The notes beneath the pieces are model-generated. The model had not been told where the DNA came from, did not search any database, and saw nothing but the letters and a program-made list of their open reading frames with translations. A program made the position numbers and the translations under genes. Of a DNA stretch of 34,719 nucleotides, positions 1-7,787 are shown one piece after another. Origin of the DNA: Kiritimatiellia bacterium (GTDB lineage: Bacteria; Verrucomicrobiota; Kiritimatiellia; RFP12; UBA1067); the NCBI GenBank assembly GCA_017525225.1, contig JAFXTB010000050.1, forward strand, positions 1-34,719. Direction: 5' to 3'. Position 1 is the first letter of the stretch. Every line of letters starts with the position of its first letter.

Positions 1-1
1 G

Positions 2-637
2 AACTACCACCGCATGATCGCCACGAGGAAGTACTACCAGGTGGTGGCGGACGTGATCCGCGACACGTGCGAGATATTCGGTCATCCCCGGCTCTTCCAC
101 ATCGGCTTCGACGAGGAGATGCCCATCGCGCAGTTCAACCACTTCCATTCCGTCTGCCGCCAGGGCGACCTGTGGTGGCACGACCTGTTCTACACGGTCG
201 GCGAGGTGGAGCGGCACGGCGCGCGGGCGGTCATGTGGTCCGATGCCATCTGGGTGGGGCGCGACGAATATCTCAAGAAGATGTCGAAGCGCGTGCTGCA
301 GTCGAACTGGTACTACCGCAGCGACTTCTCGGAGAAGAAGCTGAAGTGGGACTACGCCTTCGAGAAGAAGGGCGGCTGGGGCGAGACGGTCAACGGCGCG
401 GCGGCCTTCCAGGTCCTGGAGGATGCCGGATTCGACCAGCTGCCGTGCACGTCCAACTGGGCGGAGGATGCGTCTGCGGAGGCGGTCGTGAAGTACTGCC
501 GCAACCATATCGATCCATCGCGCCTGAAGGGCTTCTACACCGCGCCCTGGGCGAGGTGCATCCCCGACACCCCAGACAAGATGAACATAACGAAGGTTCT
601 TCGCGGCATCGAGCTTTTCGCCGCCCAGAAGAGCTGA
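2..637 (+). CDS. GH20-like beta-N-acetylhexosaminidase, C-terminal part (5' truncated by window edge)
   Basis: The open frame runs in from the left edge, so the true start lies outside; 211 residues are visible. They look like the second half of a family 20 glycoside hydrolase barrel. The sequence HIGFDEE fits the GH20 signature H-x-G-x-D-E, whose Asp-Glu pair does substrate-assisted cleavage of N-acetylhexosaminides. A later stretch VMWSDAIW resembles the aromatic strand lining the GH20 pocket. From family knowledge the enzyme would release GlcNAc or GalNAc from glycans. Localisation cannot be judged without the N-terminus. The next gene begins 59 bases downstream on the same strand with no visible promoter between them, so the two are probably co-transcribed. 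GH20-like is fairly safe; the exact substrate is unknown, and a catalytically altered homologue is possible. Confidence 0.72.
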   Translation, partial: NYHRMIATRKYYQVVADVIRDTCEIFGHPRLFHIGFDEEMPIAQFNHFHSVCRQGDLWWHDLFYTVGEVERHGARAVMWSDAIWVGRDEYLKKMSKRVLQSNWYYRSDFSEKKLKWDYAFEKKGGWGETVNGAAAFQVLEDAGFDQLPCTSNWAEDASAEAVVKYCRNHIDPSRLKGFYTAPWARCIPDTPDKMNITKVLRGIELFAAQKS

Positions 638-696
638 GCAGTCCGCCGACATGTCGCATTCACCGAACGCGGCAGGGCGGGAGAGGAGAAGGCAAG

Positions 697-3432
697 ATGA
701 AATACGGTGGAAAGAACGGGATCGTGGCGGCGTGCGCGGTCCTTTCGGCTGCGCTTTGCGCGTGCCACGGGGAGAACCTCCTTCGTACGGACTTCGCGCC
801 GGACAACATCGGAGGCGTCCTTGGATGGAGCGCCGACGGCGACTCGAACGTGAGGGTGGAGCTCAAGCTGCTGGGGGCGGAGAAGCCAGGCGCCCCTAAC
901 GGCGTGCGGATCATAGGGCATCGCCTCAGAACCTGCCCCAGCGACTACAAGTTCCAGACGGCGCAGCGCCTTCCGCTCATACGCGGCCAGCGCTACCGTC
1001 TTTCTGTGCAGGTGCGCACGCACGGCCTCGACAGGGACATGCAGGCCCTCCGCTTCGTCATCGCCGCGGCCCCGTGGCAGAGCGGGGTGGGGCTGGGGCG
1101 CCTGCCCGGCGACACGCATGGCGAGTGGCGCGAGCTGACATGGGAGGGCGAGCTGAACCTGCCCGGCCTCAATGGCGACTATGCATGCGCGTTCTATGCA
1201 TGCTCGGCCAAGGCGGGCTTTCCGGACGAAGCATGGATCGACCTGCGCGCGCCATGCCTGGAAGGCCCCGTCGGGGCCGGGTACGACAAGGGCAAGCTCA
1301 TGGCCCTGAAGCCGTTTCCGGCGCGTGTTACGCCCGTGGACCCGCTGCTGAGCGAGATACGCGCGGAAAACGCGCAGATGCTGTTCTACTGTCCGCTCGC
1401 CTCCGACGAGTTCCTCTACGGCAGCGAGCGCAGGATCCTGCGGGCAACGGCGGCGGACAGGACCGTGACCGTGCCGTTCGGCGCGGACGGGTGGGCGAAG
1501 GCGGTCTTCGGGCCGATGGCGCCCGGGAAGATCAACCTGCGAGCGGAGCTTGTGGGCGCTGACTCCGGCAAGGTCTATGCCAGCCACGACTACCGTGCGT
1601 ACGTGCGGGCCGAGATCCATGACGCCACGCCGGCGAAGCGGCTCAACAACTTCGTGTCCGAGTTTGTCCGCCGCCCCTACGCGGAGGGCGACATCGCCCT
1701 GACGCTTGCGAAGGACACATGGCTTTACGTGGCGCTCACGGATGTGAAGGCGGATGTCGCAGCCACGGTCGACGGCCATCCGGCGAAGTTCTTCAAGGAG
1801 GCCGGCCGGCTCGAGCTGATGCGCCGCCTTCCGCGCGGCCGCCATGTGCTGTCGCTCAAGGGTGGCGCGAAGGGCGAGGTGATCGTGCGCTCCATTAAGT
1901 GCATCTACCGCAACGCCCTGCACAAGGCTGCGCGCATGGAGCGCAATTTCACCGGCTACAACTACGGAGAGGATTTCTTCAGGACGTTCGGACTCTTTGG
2001 CGGCATGAACGCCACGGCGGTCCTTGACACGGAGGGCAGCAATCCCCAGACGGCCCGTATCGTGAACATGATGCTGGAACGCGGCGTGCAGGTAAACTAC
2101 AGCTACGGCATGGGGCACGATCCCCGGCGCGACGTGTACGAGGACTATCTCGCGTACGTGACAAACCAGCCATCGTACGTGGCCGGTCTGAAAGGGCAGT
2201 TCGACGAGAACACGATCTCCATCGCGCAGGGGGTGCGGTCCAAGGCGAATTCCACCGAGGTATGGTGGCACGCCTACGCGCAGGAGAGGGCGATCGACAT
2301 ATTCTTCTGCGACGGCGTGTGCGCCATCCACCGCTATCCGCACCTCGACATCCCCGAGCTTTCCGCCTACATCAACTCTGGCGACGGCACCAGCATGATG
2401 CTTGCCGAGGTGTACTACCGTTCGCCCGAGACACAGACCGACTTCGACGCCATCGTGGATTTCGCTCGGCTTCAGGTGAAGACGATGGGCGAGCTGGTGC
2501 CTGCGGCCCCGTCGCGCTTCTTCTACCTCTTCAACGGCTGGATGATGATCGGCGGCTGGACGAGCTGGTATTCCCCCGGCACGGACATGCGGGCCTTCAA
2601 CGCCGAGATGCTCCGCATACTTGCCACCGACCCGGATTTCGCGGAAATGGGCGGCGCGGCGTTCTCCACGCCTTCGTGCTACGAGGATTTCTTCCGCTTC
2701 GCATGCGCGATGCTCCGCTACTACTGCATCGAGGGCGGCACGGACAGCTTCGCCAGGATGAACGGCATGGAGGTGTGGCCCCGCCACATCGAGAACGGCG
2801 ACTTCAGCGAAGGCTTCGCCGGCTGGACGGCGTCCGCCGCCGAGCCCGGCTCGCTCGCGCCCGGCCATCGCGGCGACATCGGCACGAAGTGGCAGGGTCG
2901 CCAGTATCCGGTCGGCTACTCCGTGCCGACGGAAAATCGTCCGGGCTGCGATTTCGCGGTGTTCACCGAGAGCGCCAAGGGGCCGAACACGCTCAGGCGG
3001 AAGATCGTCGGCCTCGAGCCGGGCCGGGTGTACCAGCTCACCTGCGCGGTGTCGGACCTTGCCACGATGGAGAAGGGCATGGACACGCAGGAGTTCCGCA
3101 TGGTGAAGCCCGTCAACATGCCGTACATGGGCATACATATCGAGGGGGCGGACGAGATTCCGGAGCTCCGGCACGTATTCGACAACCTTGGCAAGTACGG
3201 CCATCACTGCGTGTTCCCGCATCGCGTCGTCTTCCGTGCAAGGACCTCCGAGGCGGAAGTCGTGTTCTCCGACTGGAAGGATTCCGGCTCGCCGGCCGTG
3301 TCCATAGGCCAGAAGACGATGCTCAACTACATCGGCGTATATCCGTACTTCTACCAGGGTGAGTGGCAGCTCGAGCAGCTCAGGCGCTTCACCGAGCAGG
3401 CCAGAACCCTGTCCACGAAGAAGAGGAAATGA
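697..3432 (+). CDS. Large lipoprotein with probable carbohydrate-binding and barrel-like modules
   Basis: This encodes 911 residues. The ATG at 697 was chosen because GAGAGGAGAAGG lies just upstream and the protein then begins with a basic, hydrophobic signal ending in LCAC (Cys23), a plausible lipobox. The open frame extends further upstream, but only as antisense-like Arg-rich sequence. Residues about 25-190 and 697-890 look like beta-sandwich carbohydrate-binding modules: the second opens with ENGDFSEGFAGWT, typical of CBM4/9-type folds. Residues about 430-690 (from FGLFGGMNATAVLD, with GQFDENTISIA near 501) look like a TIM-barrel region with many aromatics. I do not recognise a named hydrolase family, so catalytic activity is not established. 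Following a GH20-like gene, it probably binds or processes glycans at the cell surface. Confidence 0.6.
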   Translation: MKYGGKNGIVAACAVLSAALCACHGENLLRTDFAPDNIGGVLGWSADGDSNVRVELKLLGAEKPGAPNGVRIIGHRLRTCPSDYKFQTAQRLPLIRGQRYRLSVQVRTHGLDRDMQALRFVIAAAPWQSGVGLGRLPGDTHGEWRELTWEGELNLPGLNGDYACAFYACSAKAGFPDEAWIDLRAPCLEGPVGAGYDKGKLMALKPFPARVTPVDPLLSEIRAENAQMLFYCPLASDEFLYGSERRILRATAADRTVTVPFGADGWAKAVFGPMAPGKINLRAELVGADSGKVYASHDYRAYVRAEIHDATPAKRLNNFVSEFVRRPYAEGDIALTLAKDTWLYVALTDVKADVAATVDGHPAKFFKEAGRLELMRRLPRGRHVLSLKGGAKGEVIVRSIKCIYRNALHKAARMERNFTGYNYGEDFFRTFGLFGGMNATAVLDTEGSNPQTARIVNMMLERGVQVNYSYGMGHDPRRDVYEDYLAYVTNQPSYVAGLKGQFDENTISIAQGVRSKANSTEVWWHAYAQERAIDIFFCDGVCAIHRYPHLDIPELSAYINSGDGTSMMLAEVYYRSPETQTDFDAIVDFARLQVKTMGELVPAAPSRFFYLFNGWMMIGGWTSWYSPGTDMRAFNAEMLRILATDPDFAEMGGAAFSTPSCYEDFFRFACAMLRYYCIEGGTDSFARMNGMEVWPRHIENGDFSEGFAGWTASAAEPGSLAPGHRGDIGTKWQGRQYPVGYSVPTENRPGCDFAVFTESAKGPNTLRRKIVGLEPGRVYQLTCAVSDLATMEKGMDTQEFRMVKPVNMPYMGIHIEGADEIPELRHVFDNLGKYGHHCVFPHRVVFRARTSEAEVVFSDWKDSGSPAVSIGQKTMLNYIGVYPYFYQGEWQLEQLRRFTEQARTLSTKKRK

Positions 3433-3460
3433 GCGGCATCCCCTTTGTCAAATTGCCAAC

Positions 3461-3489
3461 TTGTGCTTCTGTCATGTTTTTGGTATAAT
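3461..3489 (+). promoter_or_regulatory. Extended -10 sigma70 promoter for rpmH-rnpA-yidD
   Basis: The -35-like TTGTGC (3461-3466), a 17-base spacer and a perfect TATAAT (3484-3489) preceded by TGG give an extended -10 element. Expected initiation near 3496 leaves a leader of about 30 bases with GGAAGGA ahead of the rpmH ATG. It starts the ribosomal/RNase P/membrane-insertion operon. Confidence 0.8.
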
Positions 3490-3525
3490 AGCCCTTCAAT
3501 TTTCACCAAGGAAGGATAGAACACC

Positions 3526-3663
3526 ATGAAGATGATGTGGCAGCCATCGAAGATCAAGCGCGCGCGCAAGATCGGATATCGTGCCCGCAAAGCGACAAAG
3601 GGCGGGCGCAAGGTTCTGGCCCGTCGCAGGGCCAAGGGGCGCAAGCGCCTTACGCAGGTCTGA
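3526..3663 (+). CDS. rpmH: 50S ribosomal protein L34
   Basis: This 45-residue, strongly basic protein matches L34 along its whole length: it starts [12 protein letters not shown], has [18 protein letters not shown] in the middle and ends [11 protein letters not shown]34 is a small late-assembly protein of the large ribosomal subunit that binds 23S rRNA. A GGAAGGA ribosome-binding site lies ahead of the ATG and a strong extended -10 promoter just upstream. rnpA starts 12 bases after its stop, the usual bacterial rpmH-rnpA pairing. dnaA, which often precedes rpmH near the replication origin, is not here: a carbohydrate-type lipoprotein gene lies upstream instead. The identification is secure. 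Confidence 0.97.
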   Translation: MKMMWQPSKIKRARKIGYRARKATKGGRKVLARRRAKGRKRLTQV

Positions 3664-3674
3664 GGCGGCGGCCC

Positions 3675-4001
3675 ATGTCCACGCGGCTGGCCGGCTCGAA
3701 GTACAGGCGCGTCTTCGACCGGGGCCGCGCCATTCGTGCCCGTCTGCTGACCGCGTACGTGCTCAGGGCCGATGACGCCGGCGGGCAGGCCGGCGTTGTC
3801 GTTTCCAAGAAGAGTTTCCATGATGCCGTCGATCGGAACCGCGCCAAACGCATCCTGCGCGAAGGGTTTCGGATTCTGTCACCCGAGCTTCCGGTCGATG
3901 TCGACTGGGTGCTGGTCGGCAGATCCACCCTGCGCAACCGGCGTACCGCCGATGTGGTGGAGGAGCTGCGGGGTGTCGCAAGGCGATGCGGACTGTCCTG
4001 A
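3675..4001 (+). CDS. rnpA: Ribonuclease P protein component
   Basis: This encodes 108 residues from the ATG at 3675; the frame is open further upstream but overlaps rpmH. RnpA binds the RNase P RNA and helps it recognise pre-tRNA leaders for 5' maturation. The diagnostic RNR signature is present in [14 protein letters not shown], preceded by the strand [13 protein letters not shown] (usually VSKK-GxAV in the family). The length is close to the usual 110-120 residues. The ribosome-binding site is weak, so translation is probably coupled to rpmH 12 bases upstream. The 3' end overlaps yidD by 16 bases, an arrangement commonly seen for this pair. Confidence 0.94.
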   Translation: MSTRLAGSKYRRVFDRGRAIRARLLTAYVLRADDAGGQAGVVVSKKSFHDAVDRNRAKRILREGFRILSPELPVDVDWVLVGRSTLRNRRTADVVEELRGVARRCGLS

Positions 4002-4237
4002 TCCTATGCGTGCGGGCGTACCAGGTGACGCTGTCGCCGCTCTTTCGCGGCTGCTGCCGGTTCGAGCCGAGCTGCTCGAACTACGCGATCGAGGCGCTAC
4101 AGGTGCATGGCGCGTTCAAGGGCGCGGTGCTCGCCGCCTGGCGGATACTGCGTTGCCATCCGTTCGGGGCGCATGGATACGATCCGGTGCCGCCGAAGGG
4201 CAGTTGGAGGTGGAGGCGAGAGGGCGGAGAAGGTTGA
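3986..4237 (+). CDS. yidD: Membrane protein insertion efficiency factor YidD
   Basis: This 83-residue protein carries the full YidD signature: [29 protein letters not shown] and GYDPVP. YidD is a small amphipathic inner-membrane-associated protein that assists YidC/Sec-dependent insertion. Its start overlaps the 3' end of rnpA by 16 bases, and yidC follows. The C-terminus ([10 protein letters not shown]) runs directly into a tandem repeat array, and the stop codon TGA is itself formed by the repeat (4235-4237). The last residues may therefore have been set by repeat insertion rather than by conserved sequence. The family call is secure. Confidence 0.94.
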   Translation: MRTVLILCVRAYQVTLSPLFRGCCRFEPSCSNYAIEALQVHGAFKGAVLAAWRILRCHPFGAHGYDPVPPKGSWRWRREGGEG

Positions 4238-4322
4238 AAAGGTTGTGAGGGTTGAGGTTGAGAGGGTTGTGAAGGTTGAGAGGGTTGTGAAGGTTGTGAG
4301 GGTTGAGAAGGTTGAGAAGGTG
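4227..4322 (+). repeat. Tandem array of 9-bp GAGAAGGTT-type units between yidD and yidC
   Basis: About eleven near-identical units of consensus G(A/T)(G/A)A(A/G)GGTT run head to tail, with one shortened copy in the middle. Within it the 18-mer GAGAGGGTTGTGAAGGTT occurs twice in succession (4260-4277 and 4278-4295). The array supplies the yidD stop codon and fills most of the 136-base gap to yidC. Related arrays occur at 18226-18261 (reversed), 21247-21291 and, diverged, 22533-22572. There are no unique spacers, so it is not a CRISPR array. Confidence 0.92.
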
Positions 4323-4326
4323 CTTG

Positions 4327-4361
4327 GAAACCAGAAACTAGAAACTAGAAACCAGAAACTT
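4327..4361 (+). repeat. Tandem array of five 7-bp GAAAC(C/T)A units
   Basis: Five consecutive heptamers (GAAACCA, GAAACTA, GAAACTA, GAAACCA, GAAACTT) immediately follow the 9-bp array and end 12 bases before the yidC start. This is a second, unrelated unit in the same gap. It was not seen elsewhere in the window. Confidence 0.85.
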
Positions 4362-4373
4362 ACAGGTTGAGAT

Positions 4374-6176
4374 ATGAACAAGACGGAAAAGATCGTTGTC
4401 GTGCTGCTCGTGCTCGTGCTGGTCGGCTGGCTGTGGCATTCGTTCAACGAGCAGAAGAAGGAGGCTGCGCGCCGGGCGGAGCTTGCCGCGCAGGAAGCGG
4501 TACAGGCCAGGGATGCCGCGAACCGGAGTCCCGTAGGGCCTGTGGCCACCAACGCCACCGCCGTTGCGAAGGTCGCCGATGCATCCGCCATGGCGACCAA
4601 TGCGGTCGCCAGCGCCCCGAAGGTCGTGAGGGTCCACAAGGTTCCGGAGCAGGTCGTGGTGCTTTCCAACGCCGAGGTCGCGGTATCCTTCACCACGCGT
4701 GGGGCGGCGGTGAAGAAGGCGACGCTCTTCGGCTATGCCGAGGGATGCGGTGCGATCAGCGCCGAGAATCCGCCGTTGACGCTGGACTTCTCCTCGTCCC
4801 CGGCCTTGGCTCTGGAGGGCGTGGCCGGGCTTGAGCCGGACGACGACTACGAGGTGGCCGAGCAGGGCGCGGACTTCGTGGTGTTCCGCCATGCCGCCGC
4901 CACGCGCAGGCTTACGCTCAAGGACGGATACCGGATCGAGCTTGAGGAGACGTTCAGCACCCCTGCGGCGGCGGCGAACAGGCTGTCGCTGGGCTGCATG
5001 GCGATGGGCAGCTCGAAGAACGACATGCTGTCGATCGATTCCATGACGGCCGGCTCCGCGTTGGAGAAGGCAAAGGTGCTCCACCATGGCGAGGAGGAGC
5101 CTCTAAAGAGCTATCTCGTGGGGGCTGCCGGGGGCTGCGGGGGCAAGCGCAGCGCGGAGGGCATCCCCGAGACAAGCACCGTGGACGTGCCAGGTGCGCA
5201 GGCGTGGCTTGCGGTGAAGAACCGCTTCTTCGTGACGGCGCTGGCGAAGGCGAGCGAGACGAACGTGGGCTTTCGCGCCACCATGGTGCGCGACATGGCC
5301 CGCAGCGACTATGCGCTGAAGACGGTTGCCGCCTCGGCCGCGTATCCCACCCTGTCCGCCAAGCGCGGCTTCACGCTATATGTCGGCCCCAAGAAGCAGT
5401 CGCTCCTATGGGATCTCGGCATGCGCGACGTGATGGAGTACGGCATGTGGCGCTGGTTCTGCTATCCGATCGTGTGGCTGCTGAACGCATGCCATGCGGT
5501 GGTGCCGTCGTACGGCATCGCGATAATCCTCCTCACGCTTCTCGTGCGCGTGTTGTTCTGGCCGCTTACGCACAAGTCCACGGTCGGCATGCGCAGGATG
5601 CAGGAGATCCAGCCGAAGCTCAAGGCGCTCCAGGCCAGGTTCAAGGACAATCCCCAGCGGCTCCAGCAGGAGACCTGGCAGCTCTACCGCACCGAGAAGG
5701 TGAACCCGATGTCGAGCTGCCTTCCGATGCTCGTGCAGATACCCGTGTTCATTGCGCTGTTCAACGTGCTGCGCGCGTCGGTGGAGCTGCGCTACGCGCC
5801 GTTCCTCTGGATAGCCGACCTTTCCGAGCCCGAGGGCCTCTTCTCCTCGTGGTTCCCGTTCGGAGGGCTCAACATCCTGCCTATCCTGATGGCCGCCACG
5901 ATGGCGCTGCAGAGCGCGCTCACGCCGTCCACGGGCGACAAGAACCAGCAGCGCATGATGATGGTGATGATGCCTGTGATGATGCTTGTGATGTTCTATT
6001 CGTTCCCGTCGGCGCTGTCGCTGTACTGGACGCTCTCGCAGGTGTTCTCCATCGCGCAGATGTGGTGGATACGCAAGAAGTACGGTACCCCCGAGCCAAA
6101 GCCGGGTGTCATCGAGCCCGAGGTGGTGGATATGCCGCAGACCCGCCAGATGCGGCGGCATGGAATCCAGAAATGA
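4374..6176 (+). CDS. yidC: Membrane protein insertase YidC
   Basis: At 600 residues this is a full-length Gram-negative YidC/Oxa1-type insertase, which folds and inserts inner-membrane proteins alone or with SecYEG. One N-terminal transmembrane helix (about residues 6-23, VVVLLVLVLVGWLW) is followed by an Ala/Lys-rich linker and a large periplasmic domain (about 75-340). The conserved five-helix core follows: SYGIAIILLTLLVRVLFWPL contains the positively charged groove arginine (about Arg392), then a cytoplasmic hairpin (MQEIQPKLKALQARF), NPMSSCLPMLVQIPVF and FYSFPSALSLYW. A Met-rich stretch (RMMMVMMPVMMLVMF) precedes the last helices. The large periplasmic domain implies a diderm cell. The ribosome-binding site is poor (GGTTGAG close to the ATG) and lies just after the repeat arrays. 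Confidence 0.96.
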   Translation: MNKTEKIVVVLLVLVLVGWLWHSFNEQKKEAARRAELAAQEAVQARDAANRSPVGPVATNATAVAKVADASAMATNAVASAPKVVRVHKVPEQVVVLSNAEVAVSFTTRGAAVKKATLFGYAEGCGAISAENPPLTLDFSSSPALALEGVAGLEPDDDYEVAEQGADFVVFRHAAATRRLTLKDGYRIELEETFSTPAAAANRLSLGCMAMGSSKNDMLSIDSMTAGSALEKAKVLHHGEEEPLKSYLVGAAGGCGGKRSAEGIPETSTVDVPGAQAWLAVKNRFFVTALAKASETNVGFRATMVRDMARSDYALKTVAASAAYPTLSAKRGFTLYVGPKKQSLLWDLGMRDVMEYGMWRWFCYPIVWLLNACHAVVPSYGIAIILLTLLVRVLFWPLTHKSTVGMRRMQEIQPKLKALQARFKDNPQRLQQETWQLYRTEKVNPMSSCLPMLVQIPVFIALFNVLRASVELRYAPFLWIADLSEPEGLFSSWFPFGGLNILPILMAATMALQSALTPSTGDKNQQRMMMVMMPVMMLVMFYSFPSALSLYWTLSQVFSIAQMWWIRKKYGTPEPKPGVIEPEVVDMPQTRQMRRHGIQK

Positions 6177-6194
6177 CAGAAACGAGGTGAAAGA

Positions 6195-6575
6195 ATGTCC
6201 AATCAGGTCATATCGACGTCTTCCGCACCGGCGGCACTCGGCCCCTACAGCCAGGCCATCAAGGCCGGGAGCATGGTCTTCTGCTCCGGGCAGATACCGA
6301 TCAACCCCGCCACCGGCGCGATCGAGGCCGTGACGGTGGAGGACCAGACGCGCCAGGCGATCACAAACCTGAAGAACGTGCTTGAGGCGGCGGGTGCCGG
6401 GTTGGATCGCGTGGTGAAGACAACGGTGTTCATCGCCGACATGGACGATTTCGCCGCCGTCAACGGAGTCTACGCGGAGCTTTTCGGCGATACGAAGCCC
6501 GCGCGCAGCTGCGTGGAGTCGTCGCGTCTGCCGAAGGGGGCCAAGATCGAGATCGAGGCCATAGCCTGCATCTAG
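6195..6575 (+). CDS. ridA: RidA family reactive enamine/imine deaminase
   Basis: This 126-residue protein matches RidA (YjgF/YER057c/UK114) across its length. RidA trimers hydrolyse reactive 2-aminoacrylate and related enamines released by PLP enzymes, in the cytosol. Visible signatures are GPYSQAI (Tyr18), VFCSGQIPINP, the catalytic arginine in ARSCVESSRLPKGA (Arg104) and the acidic strand KIEIEAIA that places the second key carboxylate. A GAGGTGAAAG ribosome-binding site precedes the ATG. It sits 18 bases after yidC and 4 bases before rsmB, so it is probably part of the same transcript. There is no obvious functional link to either neighbour. Confidence 0.94.
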   Translation: MSNQVISTSSAPAALGPYSQAIKAGSMVFCSGQIPINPATGAIEAVTVEDQTRQAITNLKNVLEAAGAGLDRVVKTTVFIADMDDFAAVNGVYAELFGDTKPARSCVESSRLPKGAKIEIEAIACI

Positions 6576-6579
6576 CAAG

Positions 6580-7770
6580 ATGAAGAACACGCGCAGGCAG
6601 GCCGCCTTTATCGTGGCACGGTGGATCGCGACGCATGTCCCCCCTGCCGACATGTTGCCGCCTGGACCCGAACGCGCCTTCGTGCAGGATCTTGTGTATA
6701 CGGTCGTGCGCCGGTTTCGTCCGCTCCGCCGCGTTCTGGGCGAACTTGTCGCCAAATGGCCCAAGGGCGAGCTGGAGGCGCTGCTGCTGGTGGGCGGCGC
6801 ACAGATCCTCTACATGCCGGATGTGCCAGACTTCGCGGCGGTAAACGAAACCGTGGCGGCGGCGAAGCTCTGCGCCAACAAGTCGATCGCGAAGGTCGTC
6901 AACGGCGTATTGCGCAATCTCATCCGTCGTCGGACGGAATTCGAGGCGAAGCTGGCGGCATCTCCGCTTGCGGAGCGCGAGAGTTATCCAAACGCGCTTG
7001 TGGAACGATGGGTTGGGCGTTATGGCGCAGAAGGCGCTGAAGCACTTGCGAAATGGCACAACCAGCCCGCAGAAACTTTTTTGGCCTATCCGCCTGGCAC
7101 ATGCCTTAATGGCCTTAACGACCCGTTTGTTCGCTTGCCGCGCGGACAGCGCGTTGAAGATGTGCCTGGCTATGCCGAGGGGGCGTTCATCGTGCAGGAT
7201 CCGGCGACGGCGCTTGCAATCGGGCTTCTGGATGTGCATCCTGGCCAGTCGGTATTGGATTTCTGCGCGGCGCCTGGCGGCAAGACTGCCCAGATTGCCT
7301 GGCGGCTGCGAGGTGGCGGCGGGAAGTCCAGGCTTGTTGCTCAGGAGGTCAATCCCGCCCGTCTACGCCGTCTGCGCGAGAATCTCTCGCGTCTCCGTCT
7401 TGACTGGGTGGAGAGCGTTTCGGAGATCCCTTCGCCGTCCCCTTCGTTCGATCGCGTACTCGCCGACGTGCCCTGTTCAAACACGGGTGTTCTGCGGCGG
7501 CGGCCGGATGCGCGCTGGCGATGGTCGGCGCAACGGCTCAAGGACATTGCGGTCTTGCAGGACGCCATTCTTTCCGCCGCCGCCGCGCATGTCGCCCCTG
7601 GCGGTCTGCTGGTGTATTCCACCTGCTCCAACGAGCCGGAGGAGAACGCCGGGCGCATTGAGGCGTTTCTGGCCGCGCATCCCGACTTCACGGAGAAGGC
7701 GCGCCGCGAATCCGTGCCGCACGAGTCAAACCACGACGGCGCCTTCGCCTGCGCCCTTGTCCGCGCCTGA
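6580..7770 (+). CDS. rsmB: 16S rRNA (cytosine-5)-methyltransferase RsmB/Sun family
   Basis: This 396-residue protein has a NusB-like helical RNA-binding N-terminus (about 1-140; RQAAFIVARWI, AFVQDLVYTVVRR, NGVLRNLIRR) and a Rossmann methyltransferase domain. SAM-binding motif I is VLDFCAAPGGKTAQIA (about 224-239), DVPCSNTGVLRRRPDARW (about 294-311) holds the release cysteine, and YSTCSNEPEEN (about 345-355) holds the second conserved cysteine of the m5C RNA methyltransferase mechanism. From the family it would methylate C967-equivalent in 16S rRNA, using SAM. The gene follows ridA by 4 bases, ends the plus-strand operon and converges with a minus-strand gene 17 bases away. Confidence 0.92.
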   Translation: MKNTRRQAAFIVARWIATHVPPADMLPPGPERAFVQDLVYTVVRRFRPLRRVLGELVAKWPKGELEALLLVGGAQILYMPDVPDFAAVNETVAAAKLCANKSIAKVVNGVLRNLIRRRTEFEAKLAASPLAERESYPNALVERWVGRYGAEGAEALAKWHNQPAETFLAYPPGTCLNGLNDPFVRLPRGQRVEDVPGYAEGAFIVQDPATALAIGLLDVHPGQSVLDFCAAPGGKTAQIAWRLRGGGGKSRLVAQEVNPARLRRLRENLSRLRLDWVESVSEIPSPSPSFDRVLADVPCSNTGVLRRRPDARWRWSAQRLKDIAVLQDAILSAAAAHVAPGGLLVYSTCSNEPEENAGRIEAFLAAHPDFTEKARRESVPHESNHDGAFACALVRA

Positions 7771-7787
7771 AGAGGGCGTTTCGAAGT

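Noticed and set aside
535-3222. Long minus-strand open frame opposite the lipoprotein gene
   Set aside because: Composition is His/Arg/Ala-rich low-complexity typical of the antisense of a GC-rich gene; no start context or recognisable motif. The plus-strand gene has a lipoprotein signal and ribosome-binding site.
4227-4361. Possible CRISPR array
   Set aside because: Units are 7-9 bp and directly abutting, with no unique spacers and no cas genes nearby.
4097-4696. Minus-strand Thr/Ser-rich frame across the yidD-yidC gap
   Set aside because: Its TFSTLTT-type repeats are just the antisense translation of the 9-bp array; the real genes yidD and yidC are on the other strand.
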